In this document: positions 7,696 through 15,494 of the stretch, in pieces
Layout of the letters: the number at the start of each line of letters is the position of its first letter
How positions within the stretch are numbered: the first letter of the stretch is position 1
Source of the DNA: Holophaga foetida DSM 6591
Lineage (GTDB): Bacteria; Acidobacteriota; Holophagae; Holophagales; Holophagaceae
Direction: 5' to 3'
Length of the DNA: 47,219 bases
NCBI RefSeq assembly: GCF_000242615.2
Contig: NZ_KI912268.1
Location: forward strand, 3,099,371-3,146,589
Translations under genes and position numbers: made by a program
Notes under the pieces: generated by a model
Databases searched by the model: none
What the model saw: only the letters and a program-made list of their open reading frames with translations
Told to the model about the DNA's origin: nothing

Positions 7696-7995
7696 ATGCC
7701 AAGCCCAAAGGAATTCTTCGCGGATCGGGTCGATTGCTCCCACATGGGGAGAATGGTCATCCTGAGCGGTGAGTTCGTGCCCGATGGAAACCTGTCGCTT
7801 GCGGTCAGGCACCTTCGTTGCAGTCATCAGAGGCAGTGCCTTCTGGCGGGTTGCGACTACCTTGACGCCTCCCTTGGGCAGGAGTCCCTGGATCCTGCCC
7901 ATGACGCCATCCGAGGGGCGAAGGGGACGGGTGTCTTCCATCCCGCAAGCGGATTGCCCTTGTGGCCCGCGACGACAAGAAGCTCGATTTCCTGA
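7696..7995 (+). CDS. Small protein with paired Cys-Ser-His motifs, unknown function
   Basis: I do not recognise this 99-residue protein. It is supported by an excellent ribosome-binding site, AAGGAGG at 7684-7690, five bases before the ATG. It reads MPSPKEFFADRVDCSHMGRMV, then LSGEFVPDGNLSLAVRHLRCSHQRQCLLAGCDY, giving two CSH motifs plus two more cysteines in the second cluster. This could form a zinc- or Fe-S-binding site. The last third is less regular. There is no signal peptide and no membrane segment. It converges with the zinc-ribbon membrane protein gene, ending 3 bp before that gene's stop, with no terminator between. Confidence 0.55.
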   Translation: MPSPKEFFADRVDCSHMGRMVILSGEFVPDGNLSLAVRHLRCSHQRQCLLAGCDYLDASLGQESLDPAHDAIRGAKGTGVFHPASGLPLWPATTRSSIS

Positions 7996-7998
7996 AGC

Positions 7999-8343
7999 TC
8001 ACTCCCACCAGAACTCATGGGGTTCTTTCAGTCGCGCCAGCCAGCGCCACCACAGGTAATGCGCCAGCGCACAGAGCGCAACGAGAAACAGCACCCAGCC
8101 GACAGGGTGCACCGCTGGGTCCATCAGGTGTTTCCCGAGGGTGAATAGGACGACCCCAGCGCCCAGGCACAGCGCGATGAAGGTGTAGGCAGAGACGGCA
8201 CTCTCCTGGCACTGGGTACCGCAGTGCGGGCAATCAAAGATCGGCAAGGTCCTGCGAAGGGTGTTCTTCCGCCAATATCGGAAAACGCCCTTCATCATGG
8301 GCGGATAGGTGATTTCCTGGCCGCAGGCGTGGCACTTCGCCAT
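7999..8343 (-). CDS. Zinc-ribbon domain membrane protein
   Basis: This 114-residue protein has an N-terminal zinc ribbon (CHACGQ at residues 4-9 and CPHCGTQCQES near 38-48, the CxxC-n-CxxC pattern). Two predicted membrane helices follow (about 50-70, AYTFIALCLGAGVVLFTL, and 80-98, PVGWVLFLVALCALAHYLWW) and then a short basic tail (RWLARLKEPHEFWWE). This layout is common in small bacterial proteins of unknown function that may sense or scaffold at the membrane. It lies downstream of prfA in the same orientation, with the duplicated prfA end between them. Confidence 0.65.
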   Translation of the reverse strand: MAKCHACGQEITYPPMMKGVFRYWRKNTLRRTLPIFDCPHCGTQCQESAVSAYTFIALCLGAGVVLFTLGKHLMDPAVHPVGWVLFLVALCALAHYLWWRWLARLKEPHEFWWE

Positions 8344-8395
8344 GAGTCATGCTCCTTAGAACGATCTGGAGCATTATGGCCGCATCGGGGAAGGT

Positions 8396-8495
8396 CCGCA
8401 GTGAATGGGGGGCCTACCCCTGGAGTTGTTGCAGCCTCTCAGCCTCGAAAGCGGCGCGCAGGGGTTCCAGGACGGGCTCCAGCTGGCCCGCCATG
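8396..8495. repeat. Direct duplicate of the prfA 3' end (extra copy)
   Basis: These 100 bp match 8610-8709 at 98 of 100 positions (differences at 8409/8623 and 8450/8664). On the minus strand the copy holds an intact 26-codon reading frame, ATG at 8494 to TAG at 8414, identical to the last 26 codons of prfA except for synonymous change. The 114 bp between the copies are very GC-rich and hold a 9-bp perfect hairpin (GGACGCTGC with GCAGCGTCC). Confidence 0.95.
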
Positions 8496-8609
8496 GGGGG
8501 TCCCGCTCCGGGAAGGCGAAGCCTGAGTGGGAGGACGCTGCGGGGCAGCGTCCGATCGCGGGCCGCCAATGGCCGCGTGCGACGAGGCCTTGGGCCGAGC
8601 GCTCAGCGG

Positions 8610-8709
8610 CCGCAGTGAATGGCGGGCCTACCCCTGGAGTTGTTGCAGCCTCTCAGCCTCGAAGGCGGCGCGCAGGGGTTCCAGGACGGGCTCCAGCTGG
8701 CCCGCCATG
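8610..8709. repeat. Second copy of the 100-bp repeat, within and just after prfA
   Basis: This is the copy that belongs to functional prfA. It covers the last 26 codons, the stop codon and 18 bp of downstream sequence. It lies exactly 214 bp from the extra copy at 8396-8495 and in the same orientation. Confidence 0.95.
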
Positions 8710-9701
8710 AACGCATCCAGCTGGTGGATGGTGAGGTTGATCCGGTGGTCGGTGATGCGGCTCTGGGGGAAGTTGTAAGTGCGGATCTTCTCGCTGCGGT
8801 CTCCCGAGCCCACCTGGGACTTGCGCAGGGCGGAGCTGACGGCGTCCACCTCGGCCTGGGCCTTCTCCAGGAGGCGGCTGCGGAGGACGGTCATGGCCTT
8901 GGCCATGTTTTTCAGCTGGCTGCGCTCATCCTGGCACTGCACGACGGTATTGGTGGGCAGGTGGGTGAGGCGCACGGCGGAATAGGTCGTGTTCACGCTC
9001 TGGCCGCCCTTGCCGCCGGAGCAGAAGGTGTCGATGCGCAGATCCTTCTCGTGGATCTGGATATCCACCTCGTCGGCCTCGGGCATGACGGCGACCGTGG
9101 CGGCGGAGGTGTGGATGCGGCCCTGGGTTTCGGTCTTAGGCACGCGCTGGACACGGTGGACGCCGGACTCGAAGCGGAAGACCGAGTAGGCCCCATCGCC
9201 CTCGATCTCGGCCACGGCCTCCTTGAGGCCACCCATGTCGGCTTCGCTTTCGTCGAGGACCGAGACCTTGAATCCCTTGCGCTCGGCAAAGCGGATATAC
9301 ATGCGGAAGAGTTCTCCCGCGAAGAGGGCAGCCTCCTCGCCGCCGGTGCCGGCCCGGACTTCAAGGATCACGTTGCGGGCGTCCTTGGGGTCCTTGGGGA
9401 CCAGGAGCCTCTTCAGCTCGGCCTCGCCCGCCTCGATCCCCTTCTTGAGGTCTGGGATCTCCATCTCGGCCATTTCCCGGAGTTCGGGGTCCATGTCCTT
9501 GTCGCCGAGGATGCCTTCGGCCTCCTCCAGCTGCTTGAGGCGGGTCCGCTGTTCGGCCCAGGCCAGTACGACGGGCTCCAGCTCGGCGCGGAGCTTGGTG
9601 AGTTCCCGGAGCTTCTTGGAATCGCTCACGATGGCGGGATCTTGAAGCTGGGCTTCGATCTCCTGGAACTTGGCATCGAGGGACTCAAGCTGGTCGAACA
9701 T
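8628..9701 (-). CDS. prfA: Peptide chain release factor 1
   Basis: RF1 reads UAA and UAG stop codons in the ribosomal A site and triggers peptide release. The 357-residue protein is full length. It has the N-terminal coiled region, the tripeptide anticodon loop as PKT (RVPKTETQGRIHTSA), which fits the PxT of RF1 and not the SPF of RF2, and the catalytic GGQ motif in GGKGGQSVNTTYSAVRLTHLPT. It ends IHQLDAFMAGQLEPVLEPL plus a short tail and uses a TAG stop, one of its own substrates. It follows rpmE on the minus strand, but a strong terminator separates them, so it probably has its own promoter. Its 3' end is duplicated downstream. Confidence 0.96.
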   Translation of the reverse strand: MFDQLESLDAKFQEIEAQLQDPAIVSDSKKLRELTKLRAELEPVVLAWAEQRTRLKQLEEAEGILGDKDMDPELREMAEMEIPDLKKGIEAGEAELKRLLVPKDPKDARNVILEVRAGTGGEEAALFAGELFRMYIRFAERKGFKVSVLDESEADMGGLKEAVAEIEGDGAYSVFRFESGVHRVQRVPKTETQGRIHTSAATVAVMPEADEVDIQIHEKDLRIDTFCSGGKGGQSVNTTYSAVRLTHLPTNTVVQCQDERSQLKNMAKAMTVLRSRLLEKAQAEVDAVSSALRKSQVGSGDRSEKIRTYNFPQSRITDHRINLTIHQLDAFMAGQLEPVLEPLRAAFEAERLQQLQG

Positions 9702-9734
9702 GGATCACCGGGCGGGGAAGGAACTAGGGATATG

Positions 9735-9766
9735 AAAAAAGAACGGGCCGTAAAAACGGCCCGTTC
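9735..9766 (-). terminator. Intrinsic terminator downstream of rpmE
   Basis: An 11-bp perfect stem (9741-9751 with 9756-9766, 4-nt loop) is followed on the minus strand by TTTTTT (complement of 9735-9740). It would end rpmE transcription before prfA. Confidence 0.9.
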
Positions 9767-9781
9767 CTGGGATCAGAGCGC

Positions 9782-10054
9782 CTACTGGGCGGCTTCGGTG
9801 CTGGGCTCGGCCTGGATCTCGGCGGGAGCGGCCTCGGCCTGGACGACGGGCTCGACCTTCTTGGCATACTTCCGGTTGAACTTCTCGACGCGGCCAGCGA
9901 TCGTCATGTCGCGCTGCTTGCCGGTGTAGAAGGAGTGGCATGCGGCGCAGACTTCCACGCGCAGCTCCTTCTTGGTGGAGCGGGTCTGGAACTCGAAGCC
10001 GCACTGGCAATGGACAGTGACTTCGTGCATCTCGGGGTGGATATTGGGTCTCAT
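9782..10054 (-). CDS. rpmE: 50S ribosomal protein L31 (zinc-binding type)
   Basis: This 90-residue protein starts MRPNIHPEMHEVTVHCQCGFEF, the standard L31 beginning (the usual Lys2 is Arg). It carries the zinc ligands C16, C18, C36 and C39 (CQC ... CAAC), so it is the zinc-containing form. The core ends at about residue 70 (KFNRKYAKK). An unusual Ala/Glu/Pro-rich acidic tail of about 20 residues follows (VVQAEAAPAEIQAEPSTEAAQ). The ATG at 10054 is fixed by a perfect AGGAGG (complement of 10061-10066). It has its own terminator. Confidence 0.95.
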   Translation of the reverse strand: MRPNIHPEMHEVTVHCQCGFEFQTRSTKKELRVEVCAACHSFYTGKQRDMTIAGRVEKFNRKYAKKVEPVVQAEAAPAEIQAEPSTEAAQ

Positions 10055-10174
10055 TTGGATCCTCCTGGAACCGACCGGATGCAAGGATTCGGCACGCGGC
10101 TTGTTCACGCAAGAGGGAAAGACTACCGAAATTCCCCTGCTTTTTCAATCGGAATTGCGGCGGGGGCGCATGGC

Positions 10175-10633
10175 CTATTTGTGGTAGGTCTTCCCCTTGA
10201 GGATCGTGAAGGCCCGATAGAGCTGTTCCAGGAACATGATCCGGCTCAGGTCGTGGGGGAAGGTCATGGGGCTCAGGCTGAGTTTCTCCCGGACCTCGGA
10301 CTTCAGCTCGGAATCGAATCCGTGGCTGGAGCCCACGGCGAAGGCCAGGCTCTCCCCCCGGTCCATCCTTTCCCCGAGCCACTTGGCGAAGGCCTCGGAG
10401 CCGCGGGCGGGTCCCCCGGCGTCCAGGAGAACGGGGCAGCGGATCCCGCCCAGGTGCTGGCGGATGCGGGCGGCCTCCTCCTTGAGCTGGCGTTCCGGCG
10501 AGCCCTTGGCCTCGGGGATCTCCACCAGATCCATCCTGGCGTAGGTCTTCAGGAGGCCTCCGTAGTGGGTCTCCAGTTCGCGGCAGGCCCCCAGTTTGGG
10601 GCGGCCGATGGTGATGAAGCGGATCGGGTACAC
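10175..10633 (-). CDS. rlmH: 23S rRNA (pseudouridine-1915-N3)-methyltransferase
   Basis: RlmH is a SPOUT-class methyltransferase that modifies helix 69 of 23S rRNA in the assembled 70S ribosome. From a GTG start at 10633 the protein is 152 residues, close to the family's usual 155, and begins YPIRFITIGRPKLG. The SAM-binding trefoil knot is seen in LAFAVGSSHGF and in LSLSPMTFPHDLSRIMFLEQLYRAF. The C-terminus is TYHK, the conserved catalytic tail. An upstream ATG in frame (10684) would add 17 residues with no family counterpart. Its close spacing with rpmE and prfA, same strand, makes a translation-related cluster. Confidence 0.93.
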   Translation of the reverse strand: MYPIRFITIGRPKLGACRELETHYGGLLKTYARMDLVEIPEAKGSPERQLKEEAARIRQHLGGIRCPVLLDAGGPARGSEAFAKWLGERMDRGESLAFAVGSSHGFDSELKSEVREKLSLSPMTFPHDLSRIMFLEQLYRAFTILKGKTYHK

Positions 10634-10857
10634 TCGATGTCCAAAAAAGGGTTGCCAACTGGAAGATACATGCCTGAGACCCATCGCGAAGGCAGGTCCA
10701 CCATTATCCCCATGGACTCGGATGAGTGCTACGGCACCCTCCGGAAGAAGTGAGCGCTATGCCTTCGCCGAGGACCAGGAGGCGCCGATCCGGTTTTTAT
10801 CCAAGGCCGGAACAGGAGGTGCCGCTAATCTGTTCCTGTCTTTCCTGGAGAGAACCT

Positions 10858-11952
10858 GTGACTCCTGCGGCCAAACCCGTCATCAAGAAGCGTCTGCCCT
10901 GGGGTTGGATCGCCCTGGGAATCCTGGGCGTGCTTGCCGTGGGCGTGAGCTTCGCCCAGCGTTTGGCACCCCTGAACCTGGCGTTGGCTGCCCCGGCGGT
11001 ATACAAAGCCGGAGAGCGCAATCCCCTGGTGACAGCTTCGGGCTATCTGGTGGCCAGGCATCGGGCGACCCTTTCGGCCAAGGTGCCTGGTCGGGTGGTC
11101 TGGCTGGGGGTGGAGGAGGGCAGTCGGGTCACCCGGGGGCAAGTGCTGGCACGCCTGGAGGACAGTGACCTCCGCGCCGCCAGGGACCAGACCGCCGCCA
11201 ACCTGGCCCAGGCCGAACTGGATCTGCATCGAGGCGAGGCTCTGGCCAAGGATGGCATCCTGGACCGGGCCAGCCTGGACAGGCTGCGTAGCGCTGTCAC
11301 CGCCTTGAAGGCCCAGCTCCGCTATCAGGATGCCAGCTTGGAGAACATGGTCCTGCGGGCGCCCTTCACGGGCACCGTGACCCAGAAGCTCTCGGAGGTG
11401 GGCGAGACCGTGAGCCCGGGCACCGCTGGCGGGGCCAATGCCATCAACGCGGTGGCGGTGTTGGCGGACTTCGATTCCCTGGAGGTCGAGGTGGAGGTCA
11501 CCGAGACCGGCATCACCAAGCTCCGCAAGGGGATGCCCGTGGAGATCCGGGTGGATGCCCTGGAGAACGACCCCAGGGCCCAGGTCCTGAAGGGGGAATT
11601 GCGTGAGATCTATCCCACTTCCAATCGCCAGAAGGCCGTGGTGATCGTGCGGGTGGCCTTCCTCCAGAAGGACGACCGTCTGCTGCCGGACATGGGGACC
11701 AAGGTCACCTTCCTGGGGGATCCCTACCCCAAGGATGTGGTGGTGCTCGGCCGGGAGCAGGTGGTGCGGCGCAGGGACCAGACCCTGGTGTGGGTCCTTC
11801 GGGATGGGCGGGCGGTCCTCCAGGTGGTGAAGGTGGTGGCCGAGAATCCGGTGGGGCTGGAGATCGAGGGACTGGATCCCGCCACCCGGCTCCTGGTCAT
11901 CCCGGCGGACCTCAAGCTCCAGGAAGGCGCCAGGGTCAAGGTGCGGGGATGA
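10858..11952 (+). CDS. Periplasmic adaptor (HlyD/MacA family) of an ABC efflux system
   Basis: This 364-residue membrane-fusion protein starts at a GTG with GGAGAG 5 bp upstream. It has a basic start, a single N-terminal membrane anchor (WGWIALGILGVLAVGVSF, about residues 13-30), the lipoyl-like half (ATLSAKVPGRVVWLGVEEGSRVTRGQVLARLE), a helical hairpin (AANLAQAELDLHRGEALAKDG), the second lipoyl half (MVLRAPFTGTVTQKL) and beta-barrel and membrane-proximal domains. It would connect the inner-membrane ABC pump to an outer-membrane channel, which is not encoded here. The ATPase gene overlaps its stop as ATGA (11949-11952), so translation is coupled. Confidence 0.85.
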   Translation: MTPAAKPVIKKRLPWGWIALGILGVLAVGVSFAQRLAPLNLALAAPAVYKAGERNPLVTASGYLVARHRATLSAKVPGRVVWLGVEEGSRVTRGQVLARLEDSDLRAARDQTAANLAQAELDLHRGEALAKDGILDRASLDRLRSAVTALKAQLRYQDASLENMVLRAPFTGTVTQKLSEVGETVSPGTAGGANAINAVAVLADFDSLEVEVEVTETGITKLRKGMPVEIRVDALENDPRAQVLKGELREIYPTSNRQKAVVIVRVAFLQKDDRLLPDMGTKVTFLGDPYPKDVVVLGREQVVRRRDQTLVWVLRDGRAVLQVVKVVAENPVGLEIEGLDPATRLLVIPADLKLQEGARVKVRG

Positions 11953-12635
11953 TCATCCGCTGCCGGGACATCAGCAAGAGCTATTTCAGGGGCAGCCTGG
12001 AAATCCCGGTGCTCCAGGGGCTGGAACTGGAGATCCCCCAAGGGGGCTACTACGCCCTGATGGGCCCCTCTGGGTCGGGCAAGACCACCCTGCTGAACCT
12101 TATCGCGGGCATCGACCGCCCCAGCGGGGGGCACCTGGAGGTCTGCGGCCATGCTCTCAATGATCTGGATGATGACGAACTGGCGGCCTGGCGGGCCGCC
12201 TATGTCGGTTTCATCTTCCAGAACTACAACCTGGTGCCGGTGCTCAATGCCTATGAAAACGTGGAACTGCCTCTGCTCCTCACGGATCTTTCCCGCAGCC
12301 AGCGCCGGGAGCGGGTCCTGGAGGCCCTGGAACTGGTGAAGCTCGCGGACCGGATGGGGAACTACCCACGCCAGCTCTCCGGGGGCCAGGAACAGCGGGT
12401 GGCTGTTGCGCGAGCCATTGTGGGTGACCCGGATCTCCTGGTTGCGGACGAGCCCACCGGCTCCCTGGATGCCAGGAACGCCGAGGAGGTCCTGGGCCTC
12501 ATGGAACGCCTCAACCGGGAAATGGGCAAGACCATCCTCATGGTGACCCACGACCCCAAGGCCGCCCAGCATGCCCGGGTGCAGGTCCACCTGGAGAAGG
12601 GCGTGTTGGAGCGCACGGTGGAGGTGAGGAGATGA
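11949..12635 (+). CDS. ABC transporter ATP-binding protein (MacB/LolD type)
   Basis: This 228-residue ATPase has Walker A (GPSGSGKTT, about residues 37-45), the Q-loop ([20 protein letters not shown], typical of the MacB/LolD/FtsE group), the signature [15 protein letters not shown], Walker B ([12 protein letters not shown]) and the H-loop (MVTHD). The position between a MacA-type adaptor and FtsX-like permeases makes it the motor of a tripartite mechanotransmission pump. Its stop codon is the TGA of an ATGA whose ATG opens the inserted GxxExxY gene. In the ancestral operon that ATG probably opened the permease gene directly. Confidence 0.93.
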   Translation: MIIRCRDISKSYFRGSLEIPVLQGLELEIPQGGYYALMGPSGSGKTTLLNLIAGIDRPSGGHLEVCGHALNDLDDDELAAWRAAYVGFIFQNYNLVPVLNAYENVELPLLLTDLSRSQRRERVLEALELVKLADRMGNYPRQLSGGQEQRVAVARAIVGDPDLLVADEPTGSLDARNAEEVLGLMERLNREMGKTILMVTHDPKAAQHARVQVHLEKGVLERTVEVRR

Positions 12636-13123
12636 GGGAAAAGGAGAATGAAGGGGCTCACGCGGAGCCGCGGAGTGCGCGGAGGGAAACTGGGGCCCTT
12701 GAACTGGATGACATCACGGGGGGGGTGGTGGATGCGGCGCTCAAGATCCACATCGATTTGGGTCCCGGTTTGCTGGAGTCAGTGTATGAAGTTGTTCTGG
12801 CAAGGGAGTTGGAAAGGCGCGGCTTCCACGTAGAGCGTCAGAAGGGTATCGCCATTGAATATGACGGGATGTTTTTTGATGAGGGTTTTCGGGCCGATCT
12901 TCTGGTTGAGGGGCGGGTTGTCGTTGAACTGAAATCCGTGGAGCAACTGGCCCCGGTCCACAGCAAGCAGCTGTTGACCTACCTCCGACTCCTGCACCTG
13001 CCTGTCGGTCTCCTCATCAACTTTGGAGCCCCGAAGCTCAAAGAGGGCCTTCATCGCATCGTCAATAAGCTCTCTCCCTCCGCGTCTCCGTGCCTCCGCG
13101 TGAATCGCCCTCCCTCCCCATGA
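12632..13123 (+). CDS. GxxExxY family protein (PDDEXK-like nuclease fold)
   Basis: The 163-residue protein carries the family core: [10 protein letters not shown] at residues 44-53 (the GxxExxY motif), D89 with VELK at 98-101 (a PDDEXK-like active site pattern), QLLTYLR and [14 protein letters not shown]. The first about 25 and last about 15 residues ([25 protein letters not shown]) are not family-like; they are translations of inverted repeats at the gene's ends. The start ATG overlaps the ATPase stop and the TGA stop overlaps the permease ATG (ATGA on both sides). No biochemical role is established for the family. It has no evident part in transport and looks like a passenger or mobile gene within the ABC operon. 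Confidence 0.85.
   Translation: MREKENEGAHAEPRSARRETGALELDDITGGVVDAALKIHIDLGPGLLESVYEVVLARELERRGFHVERQKGIAIEYDGMFFDEGFRADLLVEGRVVVELKSVEQLAPVHSKQLLTYLRLLHLPVGLLINFGAPKLKEGLHRIVNKLSPSASPCLRVNRPPSP
12632..13123. mobile_element. Putative small mobile cassette carrying the GxxExxY gene
   Basis: Imperfect inverted repeats of about 29-30 bp, made of GCGGAG units, lie at 12658-12687 and 13075-13103. Outside them are purine-rich ends starting GGG on each strand. The bases flanking the segment are ATGA on both sides (12632-12635 and 13120-13123), consistent with a 4-bp target duplication. Removing 12636-13123 would leave the ATPase stop overlapping the permease start in one ATGA preceded by GAGGTGAGGAG, a normal coupled junction with a ribosome-binding site. 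No transposase is encoded, so movement would need help in trans. The mobility is an inference. Confidence 0.55.
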
Positions 13124-14277
13124 ATTACCTCCACCTCATCCTCCGCTCCCTCCTGCGCTCCAAGCGCCGGACGGTGCTGACGGTGCTCAGTCTGGCGGTG
13201 TCGGTGGCGCTGGTGGCGGTGCTCCAGAGTGTGCTCTTCACCCTGGACAGCTTCACCAAGAACCCCAACGCCTCCAACCGCATCGCGGTGCGCCACAAGG
13301 TGTCCATCACCAACCTCCTGCCCATTCGCCATGCCGATTGGATCCGTCGGCAGCCGGGAGTTGAGGCGGTGATGGGGCTCCAGTGGTTCCAGGGGGTCTA
13401 CATCGACCGCTCCAACTTCTTTCCCAACTTCGCCACTGAAGCGGAATACCTCACCACGGTCTTCCGGGAGGAGATCGTGGACTACTCCGAGAGTCAGTTC
13501 CGGGACTTCATGCGGGATCGCAACGGCTGCATCGCCGGCCAGGCCCTGGCGGATAAATACGGCTGGAAGGTGGGGGATGTCATCACCCTCAAGAGCGATA
13601 TCTTCCCCATCACGGTGCGGCTCACCCTACGCGGCACCTTCCGCTCCAGGAAGCCCTCGGATGAGCAGGCGCTCCACTTCCACTACAAACTGCTGGAGGA
13701 GGGGGTTTCCTACATGAAGGGGCACATCGGAAACATCTGGGTGCGGGCCCGGCACCCCGAGGACGTTCCGGGGCTCATCGAGCGCATCGACCGGCATTTC
13801 GCGGATGCCGTCGACCCCACCACCAGTGAAACCGAGAATGCCTTCCAGCTCACCTTCCTCAAGATGATGGGTAACTACTCGGCCATGATCCAGAGCATCA
13901 CGGCGGCGGTCCTGGTGGCCATCCTCGTCGTGACCGCCAACACCATGGCCATGGCCATCCGGGAGCGCACCACAGAGATCGCGGTCTTCCGGGCCATGGG
14001 CTTCACCGGGCTGCAGGTCCTGGGGCTTCTCATGGCGGAAGGGGTGCTGCTCTCCGTCCTCGGGGGTGGTCTGGGTCTGGGGATCGCCTGGCTGATGGCC
14101 GGGGGGGTGCGCCAGACCGCCGGGACCTTCCTGCCCTACCTCCAGGATTTCACGGTCCCGGGGGAGGTCCTTATGTTCTGCCTGCACGCCACCATGGGGG
14201 TGGGACTGCTCTCGACCTTCATCCCTGCCTACCGGGCCACCCGCCGCCCCATCATTGAAGGGTTGAGGGCCCTGTGA
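13120..14277 (+). CDS. ABC transporter permease, MacB/FtsX type (first)
   Basis: This 385-residue protein has an N-terminal membrane helix (RTVLTVLSLAVSVALVAVLQSVLF), a periplasmic domain of about 220 residues (with FFPNFATEAEYLTTVF) and three C-terminal helices (about 260-385). The FtsX-domain signature is RERTTEIAVFRAMGFTGLQVLGLLMAEGVLLSVLGGGLGL, and it ends PAYRATRRPIIEGLRAL. It lacks an ATPase domain, so it pairs with the separate ATPase upstream. Start and stop both overlap neighbours, ATGA with the GxxExxY gene and TGATG with the second permease, so the row is translationally coupled. Confidence 0.88.
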   Translation: MNYLHLILRSLLRSKRRTVLTVLSLAVSVALVAVLQSVLFTLDSFTKNPNASNRIAVRHKVSITNLLPIRHADWIRRQPGVEAVMGLQWFQGVYIDRSNFFPNFATEAEYLTTVFREEIVDYSESQFRDFMRDRNGCIAGQALADKYGWKVGDVITLKSDIFPITVRLTLRGTFRSRKPSDEQALHFHYKLLEEGVSYMKGHIGNIWVRARHPEDVPGLIERIDRHFADAVDPTTSETENAFQLTFLKMMGNYSAMIQSITAAVLVAILVVTANTMAMAIRERTTEIAVFRAMGFTGLQVLGLLMAEGVLLSVLGGGLGLGIAWLMAGGVRQTAGTFLPYLQDFTVPGEVLMFCLHATMGVGLLSTFIPAYRATRRPIIEGLRAL

Positions 14278-15488
14278 TGCTCTTCCTCATCCTCGTCCCC
14301 TACCTGGCTTGGCTGGCCTGGGCGGCGATACGGCATCCCGTGCCCCTGAGCTACAACTGGCGCTCCCTCTGGCAGCGCAGGGTGAGCACCCTTTCTACAG
14401 CCGCAGCCATCGCCGTGGTGGTGGGGATTTTCGTGGTGGTGCTCTCCCTGTCCCAGGGGATCTCCCGGGCCTTCATCTCCAGCGGTCGTGGGGATCAGGC
14501 CATCCTCATCCGGCCTAACTCCCGCACGGAGCTGGGCAGCACCCTGGATCGGGATCAGGCCCGCATCCTCCGCGTCAACCCCCTGGTGGTCCAGGACGAA
14601 GTGGGACCCTTGGCCAGCGCCGAGTGCTTCATCGTCAACCTCCTGGAACAGCGGGAGGGGGGTGGGGCCAACGTGGCCTTCCGGGGAATGGAGCCAGCGG
14701 GCATCCGCATGCGGCCCCAGGCCCGGCTGGTGGAGGGGCGCTGGTTCCGTTCGGGGCTGTCCGAACTGGTGGTGCCCCGGCGGATGGTGGCGCGTTTTGC
14801 CGGAGTGGGGCTGGGAAAGACCCTCACGCTCGGGGGCAAGGCCTGGCGGATCGTAGGCGTCTTCGACGCCGGGGGGAGCGCCTTCGATTCGGAGATCTGG
14901 ACGGATGTGGAGGACCTGCTGCAGGCGAAGAAGCGCACGGTCTATTCTTCCATGATGGTGCGGGTGGCTTCGCCCGAGGGCATGGCGCGGCTGGCCAGGA
15001 TCCTGGAGGACGACAAGCGCCTCAAGCTGGAAGTCCACTCCGAAAAGGACTACTTTGCCCAGCAGACGGAGGCTGGGAAGCCGATACAAGTGCTGGGCAA
15101 GCTCATCACGGTCATCCTCACCGTGGGGGCTATCTTCGCGGCCATGAACACCATGTACGCCGCCGTGGCGGGCCGCACGGCCGAGATCGGCACTCTGCGG
15201 GCCATCGGCTTCCGGCGCCGGGAGATCCTGGCCAGCTTCCAGTGGGAGGCCCTCATGCTCTGCGCCGTGGGCGGTGTGGTGGGCGCCTGTCTGGCCCTCA
15301 GCTTCAACGGCATCCAGACCGCCACCACCAATTTCGATACCTTCTCGGATATCAGCTTCGCCTTCACCATCACCCCCCGCCTCATGCTGGAGGGCGTGGC
15401 CTTCAGCATCCTCATGGGAATGCTGGGGGGCTTCCCACCTGCCTGGAGGGCCAGCCGACTCCCGGTGGCGGAGGCCATGAAGGGATAG
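14277..15488 (+). CDS. ABC transporter permease, MacB/FtsX type (second)
   Basis: This 403-residue permease has the same plan as its neighbour: an N-terminal helix (TAAAIAVVVGIFVVVLSLSQGI), a large periplasmic domain and an FtsX domain with GRTAEIGTLRAIGFRRREILASFQWEALMLCAVGG and a final helix before FPPAWRASRLPVAEAMKG. The two permeases are diverged, so the pump is probably a heterodimer driven by the one ATPase. ATG 14277 shares its A with the preceding TGA; a GTG three bases upstream is the alternative. It ends 6 bp before the convergent AraC gene. The substrate is unknown; related systems export lipoproteins, peptides or macrolides. Confidence 0.88.
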   Translation: MLFLILVPYLAWLAWAAIRHPVPLSYNWRSLWQRRVSTLSTAAAIAVVVGIFVVVLSLSQGISRAFISSGRGDQAILIRPNSRTELGSTLDRDQARILRVNPLVVQDEVGPLASAECFIVNLLEQREGGGANVAFRGMEPAGIRMRPQARLVEGRWFRSGLSELVVPRRMVARFAGVGLGKTLTLGGKAWRIVGVFDAGGSAFDSEIWTDVEDLLQAKKRTVYSSMMVRVASPEGMARLARILEDDKRLKLEVHSEKDYFAQQTEAGKPIQVLGKLITVILTVGAIFAAMNTMYAAVAGRTAEIGTLRAIGFRRREILASFQWEALMLCAVGGVVGACLALSFNGIQTATTNFDTFSDISFAFTITPRLMLEGVAFSILMGMLGGFPPAWRASRLPVAEAMKG

Positions 15489-15494
15489 GGCTTG

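Noticed and set aside
7466..7765. 99-codon plus-strand frame beginning MAKAALLCKSC after the RMD1 gene
   Set aside because: No ribosome-binding site, no regular composition, and it overlaps the much better supported gene at 7696 in another frame.
12632..13123. Considering the GxxExxY gene as a functional part of the ABC exporter
   Set aside because: Coupled overlaps suggest co-translation, but the inverted-repeat ends, the duplicated ATGA and the unrelated nuclease-like fold fit insertion better than a transport role.
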